From Microbacterium horticulturae (lineage in GTDB: Bacteria > Actinomycetota > Actinomycetes > Actinomycetales > Microbacteriaceae): DNA of 64,000 nucleotides. The stretch spans positions 3,100,001 through 3,164,000 of the forward strand of contig NZ_CP119108.1 in assembly GCF_029094505.1 (NCBI RefSeq). Reading direction: 5' to 3'. The translations under genes were made by a program, and so were the position numbers. Under the pieces are notes generated by a model that did no database searches, had not been told where the DNA came from, and saw only the letters and a list, made by a program, of their open reading frames with translations. Positions 8,139 to 16,889 of this stretch are shown one piece after another (the stretch's first letter is position 1; each line of letters opens with the position of its first letter).

Positions 8139-8896
8139 AGCGCGTGGCCGCACACACCGGGCTGGCGATCGTCGTGCCCGTGCTTCTGATCGTGCTCTGG
8201 TGGTTCGGCAGCGCGGGCTCCACCAGCTTCTACTTCCCACCCCTGCAGAAGATCATGCAGGTGTTCACCAAGCTCTGGGTGTTCGACCTCATCCCCGTGC
8301 ACGTCGTCCCCTCGCTCGAAGCCATTGGCATCGGATTGGGCGTGTCGATCGTCCTCGGGATCGGAATCGGTGTCGCACTGGGTCTCTCGCCGTTCCTGAG
8401 CAGCATGACCAGCCCCGTCCTGCAGTTCCTTCGGTACCTTCCCGCCGTGGCACTCCTCCCCTTGGCCATCCAGCTCATCGGGATCGGTATCTGGATGCGG
8501 GTGACCATCATCGTCCTCGGCGCGATCTGGCCGATCCTGTTGAACACCATGGACGGCGTGCGTGCACTGAACCCCTCTTACCGCGACGTTGCGAAGTCGA
8601 CCCGGATCCGCCGACGCGATTGGATCTTCCGGATCGTCCTGCCGGCGGCGAGCCCGCAGATCTTCAGCGGTATCCGCGCAAGTCTCGCGGTCTCCGTGGT
8701 CCTCATGGTCGCGAGCGAACTGCTGGGCTCTTCGGCCGGAATCGGCTACTTCATCTTGGAGTCCCAGCGTCAGTTCTCCATCCCCGAGATGTGGTCCGGC
8801 ATGGTTCTGCTCGGCATCATCGGGTACCTGTTGAATGTCATCTTCGCCATCATCGAGCACGGCGTGCTCGCGTGGCACCGAAAGTCGAGGGCGTGA
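8135..8896 (+). CDS. ABC transporter permease (SsuC/TauC type), second subunit
   Basis: A 253-residue permease homologous to the preceding one. The EAA loop reads DGVRALNPSYRDVAKSTRIRRRDWIFRIVLPAASPQIFSGIRASLA. The N-terminal transmembrane segment LAIVVPVLLIVLWWFG starts about 10 residues in. The ATG at 8135 overlaps the stop of the first permease, so the two are coupled and probably made in equal amounts. Confidence 0.88.
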   Translation: MKRVAAHTGLAIVVPVLLIVLWWFGSAGSTSFYFPPLQKIMQVFTKLWVFDLIPVHVVPSLEAIGIGLGVSIVLGIGIGVALGLSPFLSSMTSPVLQFLRYLPAVALLPLAIQLIGIGIWMRVTIIVLGAIWPILLNTMDGVRALNPSYRDVAKSTRIRRRDWIFRIVLPAASPQIFSGIRASLAVSVVLMVASELLGSSAGIGYFILESQRQFSIPEMWSGMVLLGIIGYLLNVIFAIIEHGVLAWHRKSRA

Positions 8897-8905
8897 AAGG
8901 AAGAC

Positions 8906-9700
8906 ATGTCTGACACCACCACCCCGATCCTCGCTGCGGAACACCTCAAGAAGAGCTTCGGCGCGAAGAACGTCCTCGCCGACATCACCTTCAGTGCTGC
9001 CGCGGCCGAGCTCGTCTGCATCGTCGGACCCTCCGGCGTGGGAAAGACCACGCTTCTGCGGTGCCTCGCACAGCTCGGCCCTGCCGACTCCGGACAGGTC
9101 CTCATCGACGGGCGCGCGGTGAACGGACCGCCCGCCGAGATGGCCGTCGTCTTCCAGGACTACAGCCGATCACTGATGCCGTGGATGCGCGTCGCGGCCA
9201 ATGTCGAGCTTCCCCTGCGACGGATGAGGATGTCGCGAGCCGACCGTGCCGCGCGCGTCACCGAAGCGCTGACGGCCGTCGGGCTGCCAGATGCCGGCGA
9301 GCTGTACCCCTGGCAGATGTCGGGCGGGATGCAGCAGCGCGTTGCGATCGCGCGCGCGCTCGCTTACCGCCCTGAGGTCTTGATCATGGATGAGCCGTTC
9401 GCCTCGGTGGATGCCCAGACCCGCGCAGACCTCGAGGACCTGACGCTGTCGTTGCGCGATCGACTGGGCGTCACGATCGTCCTCGTCACGCACGACATCG
9501 ATGAGGCCGTCTACCTGGCGGACAAGGTGGTGGTGCTCTCCGGAAGCCCCGCGCGGGTCGCGGCATCCGTCCCCGTCGTGCTGGGTCCGCACCGCGATCA
9601 ACTCGCGACCAAGGCGGAGCCCGAGTTCCTGCGTCTGCGTGCAGAGATCCACGGCATGATCATGCGCTCGAAGGACAGCGCGCCGGCGGGAGCATCATGA
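8906..9700 (+). CDS. ABC transporter ATP-binding protein (SsuB/TauB type)
   Basis: A 264-residue ATPase with Walker A GPSGVGKTT (about residues 39-47), Q-loop FQDYSRSLMPWM, signature MSGGMQQRVAIARALAY, Walker B EVLIMDEPFASVD and switch histidine VTHDID. The SRSLMPWM segment after the Q-loop is typical of the nitrate/sulfonate/taurine subfamily. ATG 8906 is preceded by AAAGGAAG. It energises the receptor-permease set upstream, and its stop overlaps the GntR regulator start. Confidence 0.92.
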   Translation: MSDTTTPILAAEHLKKSFGAKNVLADITFSAAAAELVCIVGPSGVGKTTLLRCLAQLGPADSGQVLIDGRAVNGPPAEMAVVFQDYSRSLMPWMRVAANVELPLRRMRMSRADRAARVTEALTAVGLPDAGELYPWQMSGGMQQRVAIARALAYRPEVLIMDEPFASVDAQTRADLEDLTLSLRDRLGVTIVLVTHDIDEAVYLADKVVVLSGSPARVAASVPVVLGPHRDQLATKAEPEFLRLRAEIHGMIMRSKDSAPAGAS

Positions 9701-10416
9701 GCGCAGCAGCCCGCCCGGGTTTCGGACGCGCCACCGATGAGGTCGCCCGCATTCTGCAAGGACGCATCATCGACGGCACCATGCCGCCCGGCTCACGGAT
9801 CGACATCGAGGCGATCGCGGAGGAGTTCGGGATCAGCCGAACACCCGTGCGCGAAGCCATACTCCGTTTGGAGGGCCTGGGGCTGGCCGAGCGTCTGCCC
9901 TACCGCGGAGCCATCGTCTCAGCCGTCGATCCCGATCGCTTCGCGGAGGTCACCGCGCTGCGCATCGAACTCGAGGGCCTTGCCGCGCACCTCGGCGCCC
10001 CCCGGCTGAACGACGACGACCTCACCGAGATGCGCTCGATCCTCGACGAGATCGAGGCGCGCGGACGCGAGTCCGACTTCGCCCTGGGAACGTTCAACGA
10101 GCTCAACCACCGCTTCCATCACCTGATCACTCAGGCAGCCGGGGCGCCGGTGCTGGCCCGCCTCATCGAGATCCTCACGGCCGAAGCCGACCGCATGCGA
10201 CTGCATTCGCGGTTCGACCACACCGCCTCGGCCCCGCACCACCGCGCGATCCTCGAGGCGTGCGAGAGGCATGATGGGCCGGCCGCCGGCGAACTCATGC
10301 GGCGCCACATCCTCGCCGCGCGCGCGTACACCGCCGACCGTTCCGACCCCGCCACCGGGATCCTGAGCACTGTGCTGCGGGAGACGGATCTCACTCTGAC
10401 CGAGGAGCACTCGTGA
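9697..10416 (+). CDS. GntR-family regulator, FadR/FCD subfamily
   Basis: A 239-residue regulator with an N-terminal winged HTH (residues about 8-75, containing IAEEFGISRTPVREAILRLEGLGLAERLPYRGAIV) and a C-terminal FCD ligand-binding domain (about 85-215) with ALRIELEGLAA, FNELNHRFHHLI and HHRAILEACERHDGPAAGELMRRHI. FCD regulators usually bind an organic acid and repress the operon they sit in. The ATG overlaps the ATPase stop (ATGA) and the stop overlaps the next GTG, placing it inside the import-catabolism operon, so autoregulation of the whole set is likely (inference). Confidence 0.88.
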   Translation: MSAAARPGFGRATDEVARILQGRIIDGTMPPGSRIDIEAIAEEFGISRTPVREAILRLEGLGLAERLPYRGAIVSAVDPDRFAEVTALRIELEGLAAHLGAPRLNDDDLTEMRSILDEIEARGRESDFALGTFNELNHRFHHLITQAAGAPVLARLIEILTAEADRMRLHSRFDHTASAPHHRAILEACERHDGPAAGELMRRHILAARAYTADRSDPATGILSTVLRETDLTLTEEHS

Positions 10417-11420
10417 CCGACACCGGGTTCCACCCCGACACTCCCACACTCTTCCTCACGGACGAGGACGTGGCCGCTCTCGTCGACGAGGATGCTGCCA
10501 TCGCCGCACTGCGCGCGGCCTACTCTCGACCTGACGAGCCCCGCCGCACGCCGGAGCGCGCCGTCGCGGTCACCGATGCCGGCTGGCAGAGGGTCATGCC
10601 GTCGGCTCCCGCCGGCGGCCGCTTCGCGGGGTCGAAGACCATCACCGCTTCCATCAGCAACGGCCTGGCGAGCTATCTGATCACGCTGTTCGACCAGAAC
10701 GACTCGCGCCTGGCGGCCCTCATCGACGGCAACCGGATCACCGGCATCCGCACCGCCGCGACGGCCGCCGCCGCGCTCACAGCACTGCTGCCCCCGCAGC
10801 CGGTCACCGCCGCCGTCGTCGGCAGCGGGTTCGAGGCACGCGCGCAGCTGCGCGCGGCATCCCGCGTGGCCGACATCACGGCAGCACGAGTGTGGAGTCC
10901 GACACCGAAGAACCGAGAACGGTTCGCCGCCGATCTCGGCGCCGATCTCGGCATCCCGATCACCGCCACCGCCACCGCCGAGCAGGCGGTGCGCGGCGCC
11001 GATCTCGTGCTGTGCGCGGCGCGCTCTCGCGACGAGACGCCGACGGTGCGCGCCGAATGGGTGAGGGATGCCGCGACCGTCGTGTCCGTCGGCTCGACGA
11101 CCCCCACGCAGCACGAACTGGATCCCGCTCTCATCGGCCGAGCCGCCCTCGTCGTCGCCGATGCACGAGAAGAGGTGCTGAACGATTCCGGCGACATGAT
11201 CGCAGCGCGCCACGCCGGAATCGACCCCGACGCCGTCACGGTTTCGCTGCACGACCTGCTCGGCGGACAGGCCACGCGCCCCGATGAGGGAATCGCGATC
11301 TACAAGTCCACCGGCAGCGGCTTCCAAGACATCGTGCTGGCCGAGCTGCTCTACGAACGGGCCCTCGAACACGGCGTCGGCACGACGCTGCCGGTCGGCA
11401 TCCTCACCATCCGCAAATGA
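10413..11420 (+). CDS. Ornithine cyclodeaminase / mu-crystallin family dehydrogenase
   Basis: A 335-residue NAD(P)-binding protein of the OCD/mu-crystallin family, which contains ornithine cyclodeaminase, imine reductases such as pyrroline-2-carboxylate reductase, and alanine dehydrogenase. Seen: PERAVAVTDAGWQRVMPSAP near the N-terminus, DGNRITGIRTAATAAAALTALLP, and the dinucleotide motif VVGSGFEARAQLRAA with GxGxxA-like spacing. The GTG start overlaps the regulator stop (GTGA). Next to a DapA-like enzyme it suggests catabolism of a cyclic imino or amino acid, but the exact substrate is inference. Confidence 0.82.
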   Translation: MTDTGFHPDTPTLFLTDEDVAALVDEDAAIAALRAAYSRPDEPRRTPERAVAVTDAGWQRVMPSAPAGGRFAGSKTITASISNGLASYLITLFDQNDSRLAALIDGNRITGIRTAATAAAALTALLPPQPVTAAVVGSGFEARAQLRAASRVADITAARVWSPTPKNRERFAADLGADLGIPITATATAEQAVRGADLVLCAARSRDETPTVRAEWVRDAATVVSVGSTTPTQHELDPALIGRAALVVADAREEVLNDSGDMIAARHAGIDPDAVTVSLHDLLGGQATRPDEGIAIYKSTGSGFQDIVLAELLYERALEHGVGTTLPVGILTIRK

Positions 11421-11523
11421 CTTCCGGTCGCTCCGCGAGGCGCCACGCGACGAAACGCCACAGCCTGCACGTCTCGACGCGATTCGCTCGCGGGGCGACC
11501 GGAACCACAGGAAAGGAACATCC

Positions 11524-12543
11524 ATGAGCGACTACACCAAGGCGGAGGCCCGCGACTGGGCGCGCGAGCGGCTCGTCGGGGCCGTCAACTGCACCATCCC
11601 GTCGTTCACGAACGACCTGACCGCGATCAACGAGCGCGGCATCCGGCACGACACCCGCCTGGCCATCGAGCACGGGTTCCTCGGTTCGCTCGCCGTCTCG
11701 GAGGTGAACATCACGCTGCCTGAGTATCTCGAGTTCATGGAGATCATGAAGGACGAGGCGGGCTCCGACCTCGTCATCGTGCACCATGGCAGCTGGTCGA
11801 CGCTCGAGCAGAACATCGAGGCGGTCAAAGGGGCCGAAGCCGCGGGGGCCGAACTCGTGCTGTTGTCGTATCCCCCGAACTTCTACCCGCAGTCCGAGCA
11901 GGAGATCTACGACTACACGAAGGCCGTCTGCGACGCGACGAACCTGGCAGTCATCGTGTTCCCGATGTTCCTGTGGGGGTTCAGCTCGCGCATCCACCCC
12001 TCCGACATCCCTGCGCGCCTCATCCGCCGCATGCTCGACGACATCCCCAACATCGCCGTGATCAAGGCCGAGGGCGGCTTCCCGGGCATCATGGGCCTCG
12101 TCGAGTGCCACCGACTGTTCGGCGACGAGGTCGTGATCTCCTGCCCGATCGAGGGGGAGCTGCTGCCGCTCGGCCAGCTCATCCCGATCCAGTTGTCGGC
12201 GACGAGCGACCATGAGTTCTGGGGGCCGACGATTCCCGAGGCGATGCGCCTGCTGCGCGAACAGCGGTTCGATGAAGTCACCGAGCTGTACTGGAAGATG
12301 CACCCGGCCCGCAAGGCCAAGCAGGCCGCGGCTCAGCAGCTGAACGGCGGCCACTTCATCGATCGGCAGCTGTGGAAGTTCCAGGGCTGGCTGCGCGGCT
12401 ACAACGGCGGGCCGCTGCGCCTGCCCACCCAGCGCATCCACGACCCGCAGATGAACGCGTTGCGCAAGGGGCTGCTCGACGCGGGTTTCGAGCCGAGCAT
12501 GGACCCGTTCAGCGAGTTCTTCGTCGGCCGCAATCCCGCCTGA
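11524..12543 (+). CDS. Dihydrodipicolinate synthase (DapA) family class I aldolase/dehydratase
   Basis: A 339-residue TIM-barrel protein of the DapA/N-acetylneuraminate-lyase family. The Schiff-base lysine is K181 in IAVIKAEGGFPG; the upstream motif LLSYPPNFYP takes the place of the usual TPYY. The canonical YN[IV]P tyrosine region reads VIVFPMFLWGF, so substrate handling differs from true DapA; together with a 40-residue longer C-terminus this argues for a catabolic lyase or deaminase. ATG 11524 has AGGAAAGGAAC upstream. It is separated from the OCD gene by 103 nt in which I see no gene, and is followed closely by an exporter. Confidence 0.82.
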   Translation: MSDYTKAEARDWARERLVGAVNCTIPSFTNDLTAINERGIRHDTRLAIEHGFLGSLAVSEVNITLPEYLEFMEIMKDEAGSDLVIVHHGSWSTLEQNIEAVKGAEAAGAELVLLSYPPNFYPQSEQEIYDYTKAVCDATNLAVIVFPMFLWGFSSRIHPSDIPARLIRRMLDDIPNIAVIKAEGGFPGIMGLVECHRLFGDEVVISCPIEGELLPLGQLIPIQLSATSDHEFWGPTIPEAMRLLREQRFDEVTELYWKMHPARKAKQAAAQQLNGGHFIDRQLWKFQGWLRGYNGGPLRLPTQRIHDPQMNALRKGLLDAGFEPSMDPFSEFFVGRNPA

Positions 12544-12551
12544 GCGCGACG

Positions 12552-13766
12552 ATGGTCGAATCTTCGGACCGCTCCGTGGGGCGGGGGATCGCCGGCAGCT
12601 CCTTGGCCGCGCTCGGGATGCTGACGATCCTCGGCCCACTGGGAACCGACACCTTCCTGCCTGCCCTCCCGGCGATGGCCGATGACTTCGGTGTTGCGGT
12701 GAGCGCTGTGCAGTTGGCGCTCACCGGCTTCACGGTGGGCATGGCGGTCGGGCAGCTCGTCGCGGGGCCGCTGTCAGACACCATCGGCCGACGGGCTCCG
12801 TTGCTCGCGGGCAGCAGTCTGATGGCGGTCGCGGCCGGGCTGGGCTCCACCGTGCCCTCGGTGCCCCTCCTGGTCGCCGCCTGTATCGTCATGGGCCTGG
12901 CCGGATCCGTGGGTCTCTCGGTCGCGCGCGCCGTGGTCTCAGACCTGGCGACAGGCGCCGTGCTCACGCGCGGCTACGCCATCTTGGGCACCATGATGTC
13001 GCTCGGACCCATCATCGGTCCGGTCCTGGGCGTGACGCTCCTGTGGGTGGGTGGATGGCGCGCGATCTTCCTCGGGCTGGCCGTGTTCGCGGTATTGTGC
13101 ACCGCGCTGCTCGTGGCCTGGGTTCCCGAGTCGCATCCGCCGCAGCACCGCCTGCCTGCTGACGTCCGTGTCATCCTGCGCGTCGCAGTTCAAGCGTTCC
13201 GCTCGCGTCACTTTCTCTGCGGCGCGATGACGGTGTGGTTCAGCTTCTTCGCTCTGTTCGCCTACGTGGGCGGGTCTCCGTTCGTCGTGCAGAGCGTTCT
13301 CGGCTTCTCTTCTGCCGGCTACGCCGCCGTGTTCATGGCCGGAGGAGTCGGCCTTGTCATCTGCAGCCTGCTCGCGGCGAAACTCGCGGGGCGCTTCTCG
13401 CAGCGTCGGCTCATTGGGATCGGACTGATCATCCAGGCACTCGGCGCATCACTCATCGGCGTGGCCGCGCTGGTCGGCGCCTCGCCGTGGCTGCTCCTGC
13501 CGGGCATGATCCTGGTCAACTCCCCCATGGGCTTCGTCATCGGCCCGGCAATCGCCTATGCCGTCCACGATCTCAGGCATGCCTCAGGGACATCGATAGC
13601 AATCCTGCAGGCGGTGCAGTGGCTGGTCGCCGGTCTCGCCCCGCCCCTGGTCGCCCTGGGCGGCACGATGACGATCGCTCCCTTCGCAATCGTCATCGCC
13701 GTCGGGGTGTCGCTCGCTTCTCTGTCCTGGTGGCTGCTCCGGCCCAAGCGGGTTTCAGTTTCGTGA
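12552..13766 (+). CDS. Bcr/CflA-type MFS drug-resistance transporter
   Basis: A 404-residue major facilitator protein with 12 predicted transmembrane segments. The first helix and loop, TILGPLGTDTFLPALPAMADDFGV and GQLVAGPLSDTIGRRAPLLAG, are characteristic of the Bcr/CflA efflux family. ATG 12552 lies 8 nt after the aldolase stop. It may export a pathway product or the toxic substrate. The final codons overlap the convergent TetR gene by 12 nt. Confidence 0.85.
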   Translation: MVESSDRSVGRGIAGSSLAALGMLTILGPLGTDTFLPALPAMADDFGVAVSAVQLALTGFTVGMAVGQLVAGPLSDTIGRRAPLLAGSSLMAVAAGLGSTVPSVPLLVAACIVMGLAGSVGLSVARAVVSDLATGAVLTRGYAILGTMMSLGPIIGPVLGVTLLWVGGWRAIFLGLAVFAVLCTALLVAWVPESHPPQHRLPADVRVILRVAVQAFRSRHFLCGAMTVWFSFFALFAYVGGSPFVVQSVLGFSSAGYAAVFMAGGVGLVICSLLAAKLAGRFSQRRLIGIGLIIQALGASLIGVAALVGASPWLLLPGMILVNSPMGFVIGPAIAYAVHDLRHASGTSIAILQAVQWLVAGLAPPLVALGGTMTIAPFAIVIAVGVSLASLSWWLLRPKRVSVS

Positions 13767-14444
13767 ACCGGCGCCGCGGCCGCGTGCGCGGTGCGCATGA
13801 CGCGCCTGCTCTCCGCCGGGGCGCAGGATCAGACCGACCCCCAGCTCCTGCAGCTCTGCCACGAACTCGTCGCCCGAGAGCTGACGGCCCGTATCCAGCA
13901 CCGTCGGAAACGCGATACGCGCCATCACCGCCGCGAAGACGACGCGAAAGCACATGTCGATACGATCCGGATCGGGATGCCGCGAGGCTTCGGGCATACG
14001 GAGCATGAGCGTGCGGAATCGCGCCGCGATGCCCGCGCGCGCCTCCCGCGTTCCCGCGGCGACCTCGGCGTCACGCTCGGCACGCCAGATGACCGGGCGC
14101 AGAAATCCTGCGTGCGGAAGCGAGGTCCGCACCACCGCTCCTATCGCACCGCGCACCAGGTCTTCCGGACTGCAGTCCTGCCACTGGGCCGGATCCAGCG
14201 CCTGCTGCTGCCCTCGCCGGACGGGGGCGAAACCATGCTCGAAGACGGCGAGGAACAAGGACCTCTTGCCGTTGACGCGCGCGTAGATAGCCGGTGGGCT
14301 CACCTGTGCGCGCCGGCAAATGGCGGCGATCGTGAAGCCGTCGTAGCCGGTCTCCTCCAGGAGCGATGCTCCGGCATCCAGGATCCGTTCCCATGCCAGC
14401 TGCGTGCGCTCCTGCCTCGGCGGCCGTATCTCCAGCTCAGCCAT
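13755..14444 (-). CDS. TetR-family transcriptional regulator
   Basis: A 229-residue regulator. The N-terminal HTH (residues about 15-62) shows the TetR pattern AWERILDAGASLLEETGYDGFTIAAICRRAQVSPPAIYARVNGKRSLFLAVF. The C-terminal domain is helical and ligand binding. It is divergent from the vanillyl-alcohol-oxidase-type gene across 181 nt, so that aromatic catabolic cluster is its likely target. The arginine/histidine-rich last ~20 residues arise from the overlap with the convergent MFS gene. Confidence 0.87.
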   Translation of the reverse strand: MAELEIRPPRQERTQLAWERILDAGASLLEETGYDGFTIAAICRRAQVSPPAIYARVNGKRSLFLAVFEHGFAPVRRGQQQALDPAQWQDCSPEDLVRGAIGAVVRTSLPHAGFLRPVIWRAERDAEVAAGTREARAGIAARFRTLMLRMPEASRHPDPDRIDMCFRVVFAAVMARIAFPTVLDTGRQLSGDEFVAELQELGVGLILRPGGEQARHAHRARGRGAGSRN

Positions 14445-14497
14445 TCCCCGTGCTCTCTTCCAACGGACGTCGGCGACGTCGCAATCCGGCCGCGACC

Positions 14498-14510
14498 GAT
14501 ACCTCTTATC
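14498..14510. promoter_or_regulatory. GATA-N5-TATC operator candidate
   Basis: GATACCTCTTATC, perfect 4-bp arms, 53 nt upstream of the tetR ATG and 115 nt upstream of the flavin oxidase ATG. It is in the divergent promoter region and closely resembles the copies at 6197 and 30645. Confidence 0.48.
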
Positions 14511-14625
14511 TGCCTCCTGATCTCACAGCCGGGCGAGGAAGAGGACTATGAAAGAACTATAGCGACCGCTACGGTTTTGCACGCTCCTCGGGAGCGATCA
14601 TGCACCCTTCGAAGGAGAGAACGAC

Positions 14626-16242
14626 ATGAGCACTGGTGCCCCTGACTTCCTACCCACGGTCAAAGCGCGGATCACCGCCGACGACCTCACAGCCGCGCTT
14701 CGCGAGATCGCGGCCGTCCTCGGGCACGACCGCGTCCTCGCCGGCGACGGCGACGGCGAGTACCGCGACCCCTACGAGCCGTCGGGTTGGAACGCCTTCG
14801 CGACAGCGGCCGTCGTCCTGCCCGACACCGCCGAGCAGGTCCAGGAGATCGTGCGGATCGCCGGGCGGCACGGAGTGCCGATCTGGGCTCAGGGTCAAGG
14901 GCGCAACAACGGTTACGGAGGAGCCGCACCGCGGGTGTCGGGCGGGATCACCGTCAACTTCCGTCGAATGAACCGCGTGCTGTCGATCGACCCGGAGCTG
15001 GGATATGCGCTCATCGAACCCGGGGTCTCCTTCAAGGATCTCTACGACGAGATCGAGGCCGCGGGTCTCGACTTCATGATCAGCGTGCCCGACCTCGGCT
15101 GGGGATCGGTGGGAGGCAATCAGCAGGACAACGGCCTGACCTACCTGCCGTATGGCAAGGACTGGCGCAACATCTGCGGGCTGGAGGTAGTGACCGGCGA
15201 GGGCGAGATGCTTCGCACCGGCATGGGAGCGATGGACGGGAACGAGTCCTGGAACCTCTACCGACGCAACCTCGGCCCGACGATCGAGCCGCTGTTCTTC
15301 CAGGGCAACTTCGGCGTCGTGACCAAGCTCGGTGTCTGGCTCATGCCCAAGCCCGAGGTGATCACGCATGTGCACATCGACGTCAAGCGGAACGAAGACC
15401 TCATCCCTCTGGTCGACATCCTGCGCCGGCTGCGCCTGGACGGCACCGTCGACGGCATCCCCTGCATCCTGAACACGCTGCTCATCGCCTCGACGATCGC
15501 GCCGCGCTCGCACTGGTACGAGCCCGAGGAGGGCGTGATCCCCGACGAGGTCATCGACGAGATCGCCGAGAAGATCGGCATGGGCCGCTGGCACCTCCGT
15601 CTCGCGCTTTATGGCGACCGGGCCGTCAACGAGCACAACCTGGCCAAGGTCGAGCGGGCGTTCGGCGAGATCCCCGACGTGAAGATCCGCAGCACAACCA
15701 CGGGCCCGGACCAGTGGGCGAGTCTGGAGGACCCCTCCGACCAGGTGTACGCCGGTGTGCCGAATCAGGACTGGACGACGATGACCGGGTGGCGGGGCGG
15801 CGAGCACGGCGGCCACATGTCGTTCACCCCCGTCGCACCCTTGACGGGCAAGAAGGTCTATGAGCTGCAGATGTGGCTCAAATCCCAATTCGAGAAGAAC
15901 GGCATCGATCACACGGCCGACCTCATCGTGGTCAACGAGCGCTCGCTGTGCAGCGTTGCCGGCATCACCTTCGACATCGACGACGAAGAGGCGACGGCGA
16001 GCGGCTACCGCGTGATGCAAGAGCTGGTGCGCGAGGCCGGAAAGATCGGCTACGGCGAGTATCGCGCCCACTTGCACTTCATGGACTTGGCGCAGGACCA
16101 GTTCGCGTTCAACGACCACGCGTATCGCCGGTTCGTCGAGAAGATCAAGGACGCCGTGGACCCGCACGGCATCCTCAACCCCGGTCGCCACGGCATCTGG
16201 CCCGCCGCCCTCCGTGAGCAGCATGCCACGCCCGAATCCTGA
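14626..16242 (+). CDS. Vanillyl-alcohol oxidase / 4-cresol dehydrogenase family flavoenzyme
   Basis: A 538-residue FAD enzyme of the VAO/PCMH fold. The N-terminal FAD-binding domain contains VVLPDTAEQVQEIVRIAGRHGVPIWAQGQGRNNGYGG; the C-terminus ends DPHGILNPGRHGIWP, the typical ending of vanillyl-alcohol oxidase, eugenol oxidase and 4-cresol dehydrogenase, whose lengths (about 520-560) also match. Such enzymes oxidise para-substituted phenols (alcohols, methyl or allyl side chains) via quinone methides. Whether it is an oxidase or a cytochrome-linked dehydrogenase cannot be told. ATG 14626 has GAAGGAGAGAACGAC upstream. It leads the 14.6-19.7 kb cluster. Confidence 0.85.
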   Translation: MSTGAPDFLPTVKARITADDLTAALREIAAVLGHDRVLAGDGDGEYRDPYEPSGWNAFATAAVVLPDTAEQVQEIVRIAGRHGVPIWAQGQGRNNGYGGAAPRVSGGITVNFRRMNRVLSIDPELGYALIEPGVSFKDLYDEIEAAGLDFMISVPDLGWGSVGGNQQDNGLTYLPYGKDWRNICGLEVVTGEGEMLRTGMGAMDGNESWNLYRRNLGPTIEPLFFQGNFGVVTKLGVWLMPKPEVITHVHIDVKRNEDLIPLVDILRRLRLDGTVDGIPCILNTLLIASTIAPRSHWYEPEEGVIPDEVIDEIAEKIGMGRWHLRLALYGDRAVNEHNLAKVERAFGEIPDVKIRSTTTGPDQWASLEDPSDQVYAGVPNQDWTTMTGWRGGEHGGHMSFTPVAPLTGKKVYELQMWLKSQFEKNGIDHTADLIVVNERSLCSVAGITFDIDDEEATASGYRVMQELVREAGKIGYGEYRAHLHFMDLAQDQFAFNDHAYRRFVEKIKDAVDPHGILNPGRHGIWPAALREQHATPES

Positions 16243-16252
16243 CGGGGCGCCG

Positions 16253-16672
16253 ATGCCGCACATCGATCACATCGGCATTTCGGTCGCCGACCTCGACCGG
16301 ATGACCAAGTGGTACGCAGGCGCCTTCGGGCTCAACGTCCGCCAGTCCGGGACGATTCCGGGCGTCGGCATCCGGACCGTACTGCTGGCCGACAGTGAGG
16401 GCGCGTGGGGGATCGAATTGCTGCATCGAGAGGGGTCGGTCGGGATGCCGCGCCCCACCGATCCGGATGCCGCCGTGCTCACGCAGGGGTATGGCCACGT
16501 GTGTCTGCGGGTCGATGACGCCGCAGCCGCGTACGACGCGCTGGTCGCCGCCGGCGCCGCCTCGCTTCTGCCGCCGCGCGCGGCCCGACGTGCCGGAGCA
16601 CAGCTCGCCTACGTCGCCGACCCCGAAGGCAACCTCATCGAGTTGATCGACCGCGACCTTCCCTCCCCGTGA
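16253..16672 (+). CDS. VOC-superfamily (glyoxalase/dioxygenase-fold) protein
   Basis: A 139-residue single vicinal-oxygen-chelate module with HIDHIGISVADLDRMTKWYAGAFGLNV at the start, YGHVCLRVDDAAAAYDALVAAGA in the middle and QLAYVADPEGNLIELIDRD at the end. The first His-x-x-His, a middle His and the final Glu are plausible metal ligands. Start chosen at ATG 16253, 10 nt after the oxidase stop; an upstream in-frame start would overlap the oxidase. It could be a ring-cleaving or isomerising enzyme for the oxidised aromatic; a glyoxalase or fosfomycin-type role is less likely by context. Confidence 0.8.
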   Translation: MPHIDHIGISVADLDRMTKWYAGAFGLNVRQSGTIPGVGIRTVLLADSEGAWGIELLHREGSVGMPRPTDPDAAVLTQGYGHVCLRVDDAAAAYDALVAAGAASLLPPRAARRAGAQLAYVADPEGNLIELIDRDLPSP

Positions 16673-16698
16673 GGGCGACACCGCATCCCGTCACCCGC

Positions 16699-16759
16699 CG
16701 CGACATCACGCTCCTGCACGGTTTTGGTGCCTCACGGCGCGCAGAGGCGTGATCTCGCG
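16699..16759. repeat. 61-bp imperfect palindrome, copy A of a dispersed intergenic element
   Basis: Two 23-nt arms (16699-16721 and 16737-16759) pair at about 19 positions; the outer 13 bp differ at one position only. It aligns without gaps to the element at 19757-19817 (about 70% identical by hand). It lies in the 217-nt gap between the VOC and cyclase genes, after the VOC stop, where it could also serve as a terminator. Confidence 0.55.
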
Positions 16760-16889
16760 GAGGAGAGCGACGCCCCACGCGTCCGGGCTCCGAAGCCGGC
16801 TCGCGCATCGATGCCTACCATCCGCGCAAGCGGGGCGCGAGAACTCAGCGGTCCAGCGTTGGATGGGGCATACCCACGAAGGAGTTGGA